A stretch of DNA of 64,000 bases from Methylobacterium terrae (GTDB taxonomy: Bacteria > Pseudomonadota > Alphaproteobacteria > Rhizobiales > Beijerinckiaceae). The notes beneath the pieces were generated by a model. That model saw nothing but the letters and a program-made list of their open reading frames with translations, was not told where the DNA came from and did no database searches. A program made the position numbers and the translations under genes. The DNA lies in the NCBI RefSeq assembly GCF_003173755.1, contig NZ_CP029553.1, forward strand, positions 1,141,001 to 1,205,000, written 5' to 3'. Shown one piece after another: positions 1 to 12,674 of the stretch (positions are counted from its first letter, which is position 1; each line of letters begins with the position of its first letter).

Positions 1-1395
<1,395 letters not shown>

Positions 1396-1419
1396 AAGCG
1401 GGTTGCGGGAGAACACGCG

Positions 1420-1968
1420 ATGGCCCCGAAGGGCGAAACACCGAACAGGCGTTCTGCACGCATGCAGGCCCCGAAGGCCGCGGAGCCGCACCGGCTCGAC
1501 GATATCGACCGAAGGATCCTCGGCGCCCTGCGGGCCGACGGGCGGTTGACCATCGCGGCCCTGGCCGAGCGGGTCGGCCTGTCGCAATCGCCGTGCTGGA
1601 CGCGCATGCGGCGCCTGGAGGAGGCGGGGCTGATCCGCGACTACGTCGCCGTCCTCGACCACCGGGCACTCGGCTTGCCCGACGTGGTCTTCGTCGAGGT
1701 CACCCTCGACAAGCACGACGATTCGGTGCTGGAGGCCTTCGGCACCGAGATCCTGCGCATCCCGGAGGTGCTGGAGGCGCATCTGGTGAGCGGCGAGTAC
1801 GATTACATGATCAAGGTCGCGGTCAGCGGCACCGCGCATTACGAGCGCTTCCTGCGCGAGAAGCTCTACCGCCTCCGCGGCATCCGCCAGTCGCGCTCGG
1901 TCTTCGCGTTGCGCACCCTCAAGCAGGAGGTCTCGGTCGATCCGGTGGCGATCGCCCGGCAGCCCTGA
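1420..1968 (+). CDS. Lrp/AsnC family transcriptional regulator (BkdR-like)
   Basis: 182 residues. An N-terminal winged helix-turn-helix begins at LDDIDRRILGALRADGRLT and contains LAERVGLSQSPCWTRMRRLEEAG, the diagnostic Lrp/AsnC signature. A C-terminal RAM (effector-binding) domain follows, with the motif VSGEYDYMIKV. The N-terminal 15-25 residues are a poorly conserved tail, and an internal ATG at 1462 is an alternative start. Its divergent position to bkdA1 mirrors bkdR/bkdA arrangements known in pseudomonads, so it most likely activates or represses the bkd genes in response to branched-chain amino acids. The target is inferred from context only. Confidence 0.88.
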   Translation: MAPKGETPNRRSARMQAPKAAEPHRLDDIDRRILGALRADGRLTIAALAERVGLSQSPCWTRMRRLEEAGLIRDYVAVLDHRALGLPDVVFVEVTLDKHDDSVLEAFGTEILRIPEVLEAHLVSGEYDYMIKVAVSGTAHYERFLREKLYRLRGIRQSRSVFALRTLKQEVSVDPVAIARQP

Positions 1969-2057
1969 GCCCGCATCTCCGGCGACCTCGCGGCAGATCG
2001 GCGATTGTCCGCCGGCCGCCACGCGGTAAGCTGCCGGCAAAACACCGGGAGGACGCC

Positions 2058-3191
2058 ATGAACCGTCGCGCGACGCTGCTCTCTGCTGTCTTCGTCTCAT
2101 GGGGCCTCGCCCAGAACCCCGCCCATGCCGCCGATCCCCTGCGGATCGGGGTCGCGGCGGCGATCACCGGGCCGGGGGCGGAATCCGGCAAGTACCTCGT
2201 CCAGGGGGCGAAGCTCGCCGCCGAGGAGGTCAACAAGGCCGGCGGCGTGCTCGGCCGCCCGCTCGAATTCGTGATCCAGGACGACCAGAGCACCAATCCG
2301 GGCGCCATCCTGGCCTTCAGCAAGCTCGCGGCCGACCCGACGCTGCCCGCCTTCATCGCGCCGGTGCGCAGCACCCAGGTCCAGGCCATCGCCCCCGACG
2401 TGGCGAAGACGGGGAAACCCGCGATGATCGGCGGCACCGACCCGCAGCTCACCGCCGTCGGCAACCCGTGGCTGTTCCGCTTCCGCCCGAACGACCGCTA
2501 CTCCGCCCGGGTCATCGCCGAGTTCGGCGTGAAGACGCTCAACCGGCGCAAATGGGCGCTGGTCCATTCGAGCGATACCTTCGGTACCAGCGGGATGCGC
2601 AACCTCGCCGCCGCCCTGAAGGAGCAGGGGATCGAGCCGGTCGTGGTCCAGGCCTTCCCGAACAACTCGCAGGACTTCACCGCGGTCGCGCTCGCGGTGA
2701 AGCAGTCCGGCGCCGACGTGCTCGGCACCTACATCCCGTTCGAAACCGACCAGGGCATCTTCGCCCGGCAGTTGCGCCAGCTCGGGGTGAACATCGACTG
2801 GGTCGGGTCGTCGACGACGTCGAGCGCCACGGCGCTGAAGCTCGCCGGCGCGGCTCTGGAGGGCGCCTACGCGGCCTCCGACTTCCACCGCGACGCCAAC
2901 CCGGTCGCCAAGGCCTACGCGCAGAAATACGAGGCCGCCTACAAGGCCGCGCCCGACTTCTTCTCGGCCTGGGCCTACGACGCGGTGACGATCCTGGCCC
3001 GGGCGATTAACCAGGCCGGCAGCGTCGAGCCGGGCAGGATCCGGGACGCGCTGCTCGCGACCACGGGGATCCAGGGGGCGGAGGGGATGTACAAGTTCGA
3101 CGGCAACGGCGACGGCCTGCACGGCTACAACGTGGTCCGCAACGAGCGCGGCGCCGTGACGTTCATCAAGCGGGTCGAGTTCGAGCAGTAG
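2058..3191 (+). CDS. ABC transporter substrate-binding protein, branched-chain amino acid (LivK) type
   Basis: 377-residue periplasmic binding protein of the type-1 fold used for branched-chain amino acids, amides and aromatic acids. The signal peptide is residues 1-26, ending NPAHAA, with mature start DPLRIGVAAAITGPGA. Family hallmarks are the GGVLGRPLEFVIQDDQ stretch and the closing region with DALLATTGIQGAEGMYKFD. The ATG at 2058 is preceded by GGGAGGA at a good distance. No permease or ATPase gene adjoins it, so it is an orphan that must borrow a transporter or act as a sensor. Position behind the Lrp-type gene suggests an amino-acid or 2-oxoacid ligand, but the ligand is unknown. Confidence 0.85.
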   Translation: MNRRATLLSAVFVSWGLAQNPAHAADPLRIGVAAAITGPGAESGKYLVQGAKLAAEEVNKAGGVLGRPLEFVIQDDQSTNPGAILAFSKLAADPTLPAFIAPVRSTQVQAIAPDVAKTGKPAMIGGTDPQLTAVGNPWLFRFRPNDRYSARVIAEFGVKTLNRRKWALVHSSDTFGTSGMRNLAAALKEQGIEPVVVQAFPNNSQDFTAVALAVKQSGADVLGTYIPFETDQGIFARQLRQLGVNIDWVGSSTTSSATALKLAGAALEGAYAASDFHRDANPVAKAYAQKYEAAYKAAPDFFSAWAYDAVTILARAINQAGSVEPGRIRDALLATTGIQGAEGMYKFDGNGDGLHGYNVVRNERGAVTFIKRVEFEQ

Positions 3192-3270
3192 ACCCGCTGC
3201 GTTCGACCCGCCTCCCGCGCGCCGCGCCCTCTCGGCCGGCGCTCCGACGAGGCGGACGATCAGGGGGCGA

Positions 3271-4815
3271 TCAGGCGACCGCCCGCGCCCGCATCAGCTC
3301 GGGGCCGTTGCCGACCACGCGGGTGTAGAGCGAGGAGTACCCGTCGGCGGCCTTGTCCCAGCCGAACTCCCGCGCCATCGCGTTGCGGCGCATCGTGCCG
3401 AGGCGGCGCTTCGACGCGAAGGTGTCGAAGGCGCGGCGGATGGCGCCGCTCAGGCCCTTGAGCGAAGCCTCGCCGAACAGGAAGCCGGTGACGCCGTCCT
3501 CGACGGTATCGGCGAGGCCGCCGGTGCGGTGGGCGATCGGCAGCGAGCCGAAGCGCTGGGCGTACATCTGGGCGAGGCCGCAGGGCTCGAACCGCGACGG
3601 CATCAGCAGGAAGTCGCTGCCGGCGAACATCCGGTGGGCGTCGGTCTCCTCGAAGCCGACCCGCACCCCGACCGCGCCGGGATGGCGCCGGGCGAGATCG
3701 AGGAAGGCGGCCTCGAAGCGAGGCTCGCCCTGGCCGGTCACGACGAGCTGACCGCCCTCGGCGACGATCGACTCGGCCGCCGCGAGCGTCAGGTCGACGC
3801 CCTTCTGGTGCACGAGGCGCGACACGATGGCGAAGAGCGGTCCGCGCGACACGCCGAGGCCGAAGCGGGTGCGCACGGCGTCCGCATTGGCGCGCTTGCC
3901 CTTCCAGTCGTCGGGCTCGAAACGGGTGGCGAGGTGGGGATCGGTGCGGGGATCCCAGCTCTCGTCGATGCCGTTGAGGATGCCGGCGAGCCGGCCCTGA
4001 TGCGCGCGGGTGCGCAGAAGGCCGTCGAGGCCGCAGCCGAATTCCGGCGTGGTGATCTCGTGGGCGTAGGTCTCGCTGACGGTCGTGACGTGCGAGGCGT
4101 AGAACAGGCCGGCCTTCAGGAAGGACAGCTTGCCGTAGAACTCGACGCCGTCGATCTGGAAGGCGCTCTCGGGCACGCCGAGGCGGCCGAGATTCTCCCA
4201 CGGGAACAGGCCCTGATAGGCGAGGTTGTGGATCGTCAGCACGGTCGGCGTGCGCTGGCCGCGCCAGGCAAGGTAGGCCGGCGCCAGCGCCGTCTGCCAG
4301 TCGTTGAGGTGGAGGAGGTCGGCGCGCCACTCGGGGTCGGCGCCCCCGGCGAGCTCGGCCGCCGCGAGGCTGAGCCGGCCGAAGCGCAGGTCGTTGTCCG
4401 AGAAGTCGACGCCCTGGTCGCCGTAGGGCGAGCCGTCGCGCTCGTAGAGGTCGGCGCAGAGGATGACGTAGACCGGCAGGCCGTCGCCGGTCTCGATCAG
4501 GCCGAGGTCGCAGGGAGGCATCTCGGCGTTGCCGGGCAGCTGGGCCACGACCGCGATGTCGGGGTGGCGCTCGACGACCTGGCGGTAGCCCGGGATGAGG
4601 ATGCGAACGTCGTAGTGCTGGCGCAGGGCCCGGGGCAGGGAGGCCGCGACCTCGCCGAGGCCGCCGGTCTTCACGAAATCCGCCATCTCGGGCGTGGCGT
4701 AGAGGATGCGCGGCTTGAGCGAGCCGCGCAACGCCTCGACGGTCCCGCGCGGGGAGCCGCCGGACGACACCGCCGGCGCATGCGAAGCCGACCGTGCCGA
4801 CGCCGGAAATGTCAT
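3271..4815 (-). CDS. glgA: Glycogen synthase (ADP-glucose), GT5
   Basis: Transfers glucose from ADP-glucose to the non-reducing end of alpha-1,4-glucan in the cytoplasm. The 514-residue protein has the ADP-glucose-binding KTGGL motif at 49-53 and the C-terminal catalytic region MPSRFEPCGLAQMYAQ at about 405-420, whose Glu410 is the conserved GT-B glutamate, followed by RTGGLADTVEDG. The ATG at 4815 leaves about 35 residues before the GT-B fold; the open frame upstream to 4914 lacks family similarity. It lies downstream of the GH13 gene on the same strand with a 227-bp gap that holds its own candidate promoter. Together with glgP it makes a glycogen turnover block; glgB, glgC and glgX are not in this window. 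Confidence 0.95.
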   Translation of the reverse strand: MTFPASARSASHAPAVSSGGSPRGTVEALRGSLKPRILYATPEMADFVKTGGLGEVAASLPRALRQHYDVRILIPGYRQVVERHPDIAVVAQLPGNAEMPPCDLGLIETGDGLPVYVILCADLYERDGSPYGDQGVDFSDNDLRFGRLSLAAAELAGGADPEWRADLLHLNDWQTALAPAYLAWRGQRTPTVLTIHNLAYQGLFPWENLGRLGVPESAFQIDGVEFYGKLSFLKAGLFYASHVTTVSETYAHEITTPEFGCGLDGLLRTRAHQGRLAGILNGIDESWDPRTDPHLATRFEPDDWKGKRANADAVRTRFGLGVSRGPLFAIVSRLVHQKGVDLTLAAAESIVAEGGQLVVTGQGEPRFEAAFLDLARRHPGAVGVRVGFEETDAHRMFAGSDFLLMPSRFEPCGLAQMYAQRFGSLPIAHRTGGLADTVEDGVTGFLFGEASLKGLSGAIRRAFDTFASKRRLGTMRRNAMAREFGWDKAADGYSSLYTRVVGNGPELMRARAVA

Positions 4816-4917
4816 GAAAGAGCCCCCACGCCGCGAGCCGGACGGTTTACGAGCGGGCAATGCCGCGGCGAACTGCGTCGTCAACGCGCCACTCCCGCTC
4901 CGGTTCCAGTGCACTGC

Positions 4918-4945
4918 ACAATATCACGCGGTTTTTGGACGGCAA
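4918..4945 (-). promoter_or_regulatory. Candidate sigma-70 promoter for glgA
   Basis: On the minus strand TTGCCG (4945-4940) and TATTGT (4923-4918) are separated by 16 bp, in the only AT-rich part of the gap between the GH13 gene and glgA. This would give a leader of roughly 95 nt before the glgA ATG. Assigned by eye only. Confidence 0.35.
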
Positions 4946-5042
4946 GACGAAAGTCGTAGAACGGAAGAAAAATCTACGATCTTGCGCCGTTTCGAAAAGC
5001 TGTGCCGCGTCAGGCGCAGAGCTTAGGCGGGTAAAGGTCGAT

Positions 5043-6698
5043 TCACCCCTCCGCCGCCGGCGCGCGCCGGATCAGCACCAGGGCCTCGTCTCCCGCAAGT
5101 GCGAAGTGCCCGTCCCGGGGCCTCTCGCCGCGCCGGCCGCCGGCGCTCGAGAGCAGCACCTCCCAGGGCGGTCCGCCCAATGCCTCTATGAGGCAAGTCT
5201 CGTGCCCGAAATTGAGGGCGACCCGGATCGCCTCGTCGCCGTGCAGGCGCTCGTAGACCAGGACGTCGCCGGAGACCGACACCACCCGGTAAGCGCCGAT
5301 GCTGAGCGCCGGGTGCTCGCGCCGGAGCGCGATCAGGCGGCGGTGCAGGGTGAGGATCGAGCCGGAGTCGTCGCGCAGGCACTCGACGTTGCGGGTCTCG
5401 GATTCCGGGTCGAGGGGCAGCCACGGCTCGACGGTCGAGAAGCCGGCATGCGGCCCGGGCTGCCACTGCATCGGCGTGCGCTCCGGGTCGCGGCCGCGGC
5501 CGGGCTCGTTGTGCTCCCAGGGGTCGCGCACCCGCTCGGGCGGGATCGGCACGCGGCCTAAGCCGATCTCGTCGCCGTAATAGAGCGTCGGCGTGCCCCG
5601 CAGGGTGAGGAGCAGCACGGCGGCCACGCGCGCCTGCGCCTCGCCGACCCGCGCGGCGATGCGCGGCTGGTCGTGGTTGCCGAGGACCCAGTTCGGCCAG
5701 CCGCCCGGGGGCAGGGCCGCCTCGTACTCGGCGACCAGCTCCGCCACGGCTCGCGCGTTCCACGGCGTCTGGATCAGCTGGAAGTTGAACGGCAGGTGCG
5801 CGCCCGACAGCTCGACCCCGTAATACGCCACCAGCCGCTCCAGCGGCAGGTAGATCTCGCCGATCAGCACCCGGGCGTCGTACTCCTCCAGCACCGCCCG
5901 CATCCCGGCGATGACCTCCATCACCTCGGGCTGGTCGGCGGAATGGAGCTGGACCAGGGTGTTGATCTCCGGCTCGCCCGGCACGTAATCCGGGTTCGCC
6001 GGGTTGTCGCGGAGGAACTCGTCCTTCATCAGGTGCCAGATCACGTCGACCCGGAACCCGTCGACGCCGCGGTCGAGCCAGAAGCGCAGCACGTCCATCA
6101 TCGCGGCGCGCACCTGCGGGTTGCGCCAGTTCAGGTCCGGCTGCTCGCGCAGGAAGGCGTGGTAGTAGTACTGCCCGGTCGCCGGATCGAGCGTCCAGGC
6201 CGGGCCGCCAAAATTGCTGATCCAGTTGTTCGGCGGTCCGCCGTCCGGGGCGGGGTCGCGCCAGATGTACCAGTCGCGCTTCGGGTTGTCGCACGAGGCG
6301 CGGGCCTCGCGGAACCACGGATGCTCCTGCGAGGTGTGGTTCGGCACGAAGTCCATGATGACGCGCAGGCGGCGCCGATGCGCCTCGGCCACCAGGGCGT
6401 CGAAATCGGCGAGCGTGCCGAAGAGCGGGTCGATGTCGCAGTAATCCGAGACGTCGTAGCCGTAATCGGCCATCGGCGAGCGGCAGACCGGCGACAGCCA
6501 CAGGGCATCGACCCCGAGCCAGGCGAGGTAGTCGAGTCGCGCGGTCACGCCCCTCAGGTCGCCGACGCCGTCGCCGTTCGTGTCCTGGAACGAGCGCGGA
6601 TAGACCTGGTAGACGACGCCGGCCTTCCACCACAGCTCGCCCGCCAGCAATCGCGCCGGCGATGCGGGAGAGGTGGCAGACTTCGCGTCCTCGGTCAT
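5043..6698 (-). CDS. GH13 alpha-glucosidase / alpha-amylase family enzyme
   Basis: 551-residue GH13 retaining glycoside hydrolase acting on alpha-glucosides, probably cytoplasmic (no signal peptide). The TIM barrel starts at residue 24 (WWKAGVVYQVYPRSFQD). Conserved regions are DFVPNHTS (116-123), GFRVDV with nucleophile Asp218, VLIGEIY with acid/base Glu281, and LGNHDQPR with Asp343. This style matches the oligo-1,6-glucosidase/alpha-glucosidase branch rather than extracellular amylases. A C-terminal beta domain ends at ALVLIRRAP. The ATG at 6698 has GGGAGC upstream; the longer frame to 6893 has no family similarity. It precedes glgA on the same strand and is divergent from glgP, suggesting it processes glycogen-derived malto-oligosaccharides. 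Exact specificity cannot be read from sequence. Confidence 0.9.
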   Translation of the reverse strand: MTEDAKSATSPASPARLLAGELWWKAGVVYQVYPRSFQDTNGDGVGDLRGVTARLDYLAWLGVDALWLSPVCRSPMADYGYDVSDYCDIDPLFGTLADFDALVAEAHRRRLRVIMDFVPNHTSQEHPWFREARASCDNPKRDWYIWRDPAPDGGPPNNWISNFGGPAWTLDPATGQYYYHAFLREQPDLNWRNPQVRAAMMDVLRFWLDRGVDGFRVDVIWHLMKDEFLRDNPANPDYVPGEPEINTLVQLHSADQPEVMEVIAGMRAVLEEYDARVLIGEIYLPLERLVAYYGVELSGAHLPFNFQLIQTPWNARAVAELVAEYEAALPPGGWPNWVLGNHDQPRIAARVGEAQARVAAVLLLTLRGTPTLYYGDEIGLGRVPIPPERVRDPWEHNEPGRGRDPERTPMQWQPGPHAGFSTVEPWLPLDPESETRNVECLRDDSGSILTLHRRLIALRREHPALSIGAYRVVSVSGDVLVYERLHGDEAIRVALNFGHETCLIEALGGPPWEVLLSSAGGRRGERPRDGHFALAGDEALVLIRRAPAAEG

Positions 6699-7308
6699 GC
6701 TGGGCTCCCGGCGAGCGCTTCGTTGGGCGCGATGGAATTGGGCACTGGGGTTGAGCGGGCGGGCGGCCGTCGCTACATGGAGGTCAGCGGCGGTGCAGTG
6801 CGTGGAAGACGCGCCGTTGCGTCCGGTTCCCGCGCCCGCGTGCGCGAGGCTCCGAGCGTGGCGCGCCTGCATCACCGGCGGCCGCGACACCATGATGACA
6901 CCGCCGGCGCGCCCGGGCAGGGCCGTCGCTGCGGGACCGATCCGCCGGACGGGCCGCTCACCGCGTCCGCGAGGCTGGACCGCGCGAGGTTAGACCGAAG
7001 GTGCAACCCTGCTCTGACGGTGGGTCCTTCCCCAAGGGCATCTTCTAACTCTAAGGTCCGGCATGCGGGCGGCGTGACGCGCGTTCACACTCGCTTCAGG
7101 CGGCTTCGCCAAAATCAAGTCTCGTTTCCGTGAGACGTGTCGGCACAGCAACACGCCGTCAATCGCGTGCTCAAGCTTGTCGTGGCGTCTCGACATCGCC
7201 GTTCCACAGCCACACGATGCTGCCGTGGCCGAAGGTTTGCTGCACAGCACGCGACGGTAGATCGCGCTGCAGCATCACGAGACCTGCGGTAGCGAAGGGG
7301 GTTCCCAA
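6699..7308. other. Divergent intergenic region between GH13 gene and glgP
   Basis: 610 bp without a convincing gene. Open frames here have no recognisable fold and overlap each other. The part from about 7015 to 7300 is less GC-rich and probably carries the glgP promoter and leader. I could not assign promoter boxes with confidence. Confidence 0.5.
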
Positions 7309-9840
<2,532 letters not shown>

Positions 9841-9868
9841 AGCGGCCTGATCCTCTGACGAAAAGAGA

Positions 9869-9894
9869 AACCCCGCGGTGCGAGCCGCGGGGTT
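9869..9894 (+). terminator. Rho-independent-like terminator of glgP
   Basis: Perfect 10-bp hairpin with arms AACCCCGCGG and CCGCGGGGTT and a 6-nt loop, followed by the moderately T-rich GTCTTCT, 29 bp after the glgP stop. Confidence 0.8.
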
Positions 9895-9984
9895 GTCTTC
9901 TATGTGCAGATATACGAACCTGCTTGTTGCTGGCGACGTATGTCACGACTTATATTTGATCTGGTAAGTGTAGGTAGGGCGATT

Positions 9985-10140
9985 CTCCCCTCTCCCGTGT
10001 GGGAGAGGGGTCGGGGGTGAGGGTGACACGCTTCCGTGTAAAGGTCTGATCGTCGTGCTGGCAGCGTACCGACCTGATCCAGACTCAGAGCCATAGCACC
10101 CTCACCCCTACCGCTCTCCCACACGGGAGAGGGGATCCCG
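9985..10140. repeat. Composite inverted-repeat element (short variant)
   Basis: Two outward-symmetric modules around a loop of about 60 bp. Left: hairpin CCCCTCTCCC-GTGT-GGGAGAGGGG (9987-10010) followed by GGGGGTGAGGGTG. Right: CACCCTCACCCC followed by hairpin CTCTCCC-ACAC-GGGAGAG (10114-10131). The whole can fold into one large cruciform or two hairpins. It lies between the convergent ends of glgP and the GrpB-like gene. The same architecture recurs at 36.1 and 52.3 kb. The rest of the gap 9841-10184 holds only the glgP terminator. Confidence 0.85.
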
Positions 10141-10184
10141 CGCTTTGTTGGTTTCAGAGCGGATCAAGCGGAATTCATCTGAAG

Positions 10185-10679
10185 CTAGCGTCGCTGCATG
10201 GCCGCGATGAACGGCTCCTTCAGCGATAGATACCGCTTCATGTCCAGGCTCTCGTCCGTGGCGATCTTCTGCTTGAACGCGCCGTAACGCTCACGTGCGG
10301 CGGGATCAGCCCGCAGCAGGTTGCGAAACGCAAGCACCTTCTGGGCGTCGGGATGATGCGCGGTGCAGACGTGCAGCTTGTGCGTTCGCACGCCGTTCAC
10401 GTCCCGCTTGAAGAAGAGGTGATCGGGAGACAGATCACCGCCGCGCCGATAGCCCAGATCCGCGAGCGGCGAATCCCATTGCTGGGTGTCGGCGCCTTCA
10501 CCGACCTCGGCGAGGATATCGATCTCCGGCTTGGCGACGAGGCCGGGCACAGCCGTGCTCCCGACGTGGTGAAGGGCGATAAGCCTGTCCGCGAACACCG
10601 CAGCGAGGCGCGCCGCCTCGTCCGCATACATCTGCGGCCATCGCGGATCATACGAGACGAGGGCGCTCGTGAGCGGCAT
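10185..10679 (-). CDS. GrpB/UPF0157 family protein (nucleotidyltransferase fold)
   Basis: 164 residues. It begins LVSYDPRWPQMYADEAARL and continues with LIALHHVGSTAVPGLVAKPEIDILAEV, the hallmark of the GrpB family, which has a nucleotidyltransferase-like fold (also found as the C-terminal part of some dephospho-CoA kinases). The GSTAVPGLxAKPxID motif is intact, so a catalytic role is plausible, but the substrate is unknown. The ATG at 10679 lies 14 bp beyond the stop of the OpgG-like gene, suggesting read-through from it. A longer frame to 10817 would run into that gene and is rejected. Confidence 0.85.
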   Translation of the reverse strand: MPLTSALVSYDPRWPQMYADEAARLAAVFADRLIALHHVGSTAVPGLVAKPEIDILAEVGEGADTQQWDSPLADLGYRRGGDLSPDHLFFKRDVNGVRTHKLHVCTAHHPDAQKVLAFRNLLRADPAARERYGAFKQKIATDESLDMKRYLSLKEPFIAAMQRR

Positions 10680-10693
10680 GGCGCCGGCCCCGC

Positions 10694-12265
10694 TCACGCC
10701 GCCGGAATATACTGGTACGTCCAGGTCTCGCTCAGCGTCTCGTCCCCACGCCGCAGGAACAGCCGCAGTTCCACCGGATCCGCGCCCGCCACCGCGAGAT
10801 CGAACTCGGCCCGCCAATGGCCGGGCACGTCGTCCGGCACCGCCTCGGTGCGGGCGAGCGGGAAGGTGCCGCGCGACGCGGTGAGCACCGGCTCCGGCTT
10901 CACCCCCGCCGGCAGGCGGCCGAGCGGCTCGCCCAGGAACTCGACCACGAACTTGCGCACACCCTTCGGCCGGTCGGTGCCGGCCTGGCCGCCATTGCCC
11001 TCGCGGGTGGCGACGACGCGGGCGAGGTTGCTCGGATAGGGCTCGTCCGCGACCCAGTGCAGGCGGTAGGCGAGATCGTGCGAGGACCCGGCGCGGGCGG
11101 GCTCACGGGGCACCCACATCGCCACCACGTTGTCGTGGATCTCGTCGTCGGTGGCGTTCTCGACCAGCTGGACGCTGCCCTTGCCCCAATCACCCAGGGG
11201 CTCGACCCAGAGCGAGGGCCGGCGGTCGTAATAGACGCCGTCCTGGTAGTGGTCGAACAGGCGGTCGCGCTGCATCAGCCCGAAGCCGCGCGGGCGCTCG
11301 TCGGAGAAGGCCGAGACCATGGTGCGGGGCGGGTTGCGCAGGGGCCGCCAGATCCGCTCGCCGGTGCCGGTCCAGAGCGCCAGGCCGTCCGAATCGTGCA
11401 CCTCCGGGCGCCAGTCCACGGCGGTGGGCTTGGCGGTCTCGGAGAACCAGTACATCGAGGTGAGCGGCGCCAGGCCGAAGCGGCCGACATCCTTGCGCAG
11501 GTGCAGGCTCGCCTCGATGTCCATCACCACCGAACGGGTGCGGCGCATCCTGAAGCGGTAGGCGCCGGCGGCCGAGGGGCCGTCGAGGAGCGTCAGGACC
11601 GTGACGGTGTCGGAATCAGGCGCCGGGGTCTCGAACCAGACGTGGGTGAAGTCCGGGAACTCCTCCGGCCGGTCCGGCATCACGGTATCGAGGGCGAGCC
11701 CCCGCGCCGACAGGCCGTACTGGTAGAGCTCGCCGATCGCGCGGAAATACGAGGCGCCGAGAAAAGCGACCCAGTCGTTGCGGCGCCAGTCGAGGGGGCC
11801 GCCGCGGCGCTCCTGGAAGCGGAAGCCGGCGAAGCCCGGATTGGGCGGAAGGCGCCGTGCCGGCGAATCCGCCGGCATCTCGAAGGCGGCCGGGTCGTAG
11901 ATGATCTCGCGCGCCTGGGCCCCCTCGACCACGTGCATCCGCACCGGCTTCTGGAAGTAGCGGCCGAGGTGAAAGAACGTGACCGGAAAGGCGCTCGGGC
12001 CCTCGGCCCAGAGCGCGTGGTCGGGCTTGTACTTCAGCTTGCCGTGGGCGTCGTAGTCGATCGCCTGCAAGACGTCGCGGTCGGGCACCGCCGGCGCCGC
12101 ATAGGGCCGGGCGGCGAGGTCCCGCGCCCGCGCCTTGAGGGCGTCGAAGCTGAAGGCCTCGGGCTGGCCGAGGGGCAGCTCGGCGCTCAACGCCTGGCTC
12201 AACCCCTGGGGGCCGGAGCCGAGCAGGAGCGCGGCGCCGGCGAGCAGCGTGCGGCGGTCGATCAT
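10694..12265 (-). CDS. Periplasmic glucan biosynthesis protein, OpgG/OpgD (MdoG) family
   Basis: 523 residues with an N-terminal MIDRRTLLAGAALLLGSG, an RR-type (Tat-like) signal as in OpgD. The MdoG domain starts at FSFDALKARARDLAARPY and includes FHLGRYFQKPVRMHVVEG, RNDWVAFLGASYFRAIG and the YYDRRPSLWVEP block. Family members act in the periplasm on the backbone of osmoregulated periplasmic glucans. The usual glucosyltransferase partner (opgH) is not in this window. It sits 10 bp behind a two-helix membrane protein gene and just ahead of the GrpB-like gene, forming a three-gene minus-strand unit. OpgD is slightly favoured over OpgG because of the Tat-like signal. Confidence 0.92.
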   Translation of the reverse strand: MIDRRTLLAGAALLLGSGPQGLSQALSAELPLGQPEAFSFDALKARARDLAARPYAAPAVPDRDVLQAIDYDAHGKLKYKPDHALWAEGPSAFPVTFFHLGRYFQKPVRMHVVEGAQAREIIYDPAAFEMPADSPARRLPPNPGFAGFRFQERRGGPLDWRRNDWVAFLGASYFRAIGELYQYGLSARGLALDTVMPDRPEEFPDFTHVWFETPAPDSDTVTVLTLLDGPSAAGAYRFRMRRTRSVVMDIEASLHLRKDVGRFGLAPLTSMYWFSETAKPTAVDWRPEVHDSDGLALWTGTGERIWRPLRNPPRTMVSAFSDERPRGFGLMQRDRLFDHYQDGVYYDRRPSLWVEPLGDWGKGSVQLVENATDDEIHDNVVAMWVPREPARAGSSHDLAYRLHWVADEPYPSNLARVVATREGNGGQAGTDRPKGVRKFVVEFLGEPLGRLPAGVKPEPVLTASRGTFPLARTEAVPDDVPGHWRAEFDLAVAGADPVELRLFLRRGDETLSETWTYQYIPAA

Positions 12266-12275
12266 CCCTGCGCCC

Positions 12276-12509
12276 TCAGCGGATCGGCTCGATGCTGGTG
12301 GCCCGACGCCAGAGCTGGATCATGATGGAGAGGGCGAGGAGGCTGAACAGCACCATCAGCACGTGGCCGACCATGTCGCCGAGCTCGAAGATGCCGGCGA
12401 GCGCCCAGCCCGCCGCGATCGCCACCGCGAACACCTCGACGCCGACCAGCACCATGATGCTGAGGATGGTGACGAGGCTGCGGGGCTTGAGGGAACCTGA
12501 TGCGGGCAC
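12276..12509 (-). CDS. Small two-helix membrane protein
   Basis: 77 residues with two predicted transmembrane helices (about 15-37, LVTILSIMVLVGVEVFAVAI; and 46-66, MVGHVLMVLFSLLALSIMI). No family recognised. Its stop is 10 bp before the start of the OpgG/D-like gene on the same strand, so it is probably translationally linked and could assist envelope glucan synthesis. That role is inference. Confidence 0.65.
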   Translation of the reverse strand: MPASGSLKPRSLVTILSIMVLVGVEVFAVAIAAGWALAGIFELGDMVGHVLMVLFSLLALSIMIQLWRRATSIEPIR

Positions 12510-12674
12510 GCGGCCTGACCCTTGTCGAGTGTGGCGGGGCGACGGGCGTGCGAAGCGCCTATCGTTTCATGGTTGCGGGCACTAGCCTGAACCGCGGGGC
12601 CGGCGCAACCGCGCGGACCCCCGCCCCGCCGTTTCGTCACCTCGTCCTAAGCCCAGAGTCGTCCAAGCGCCCCG

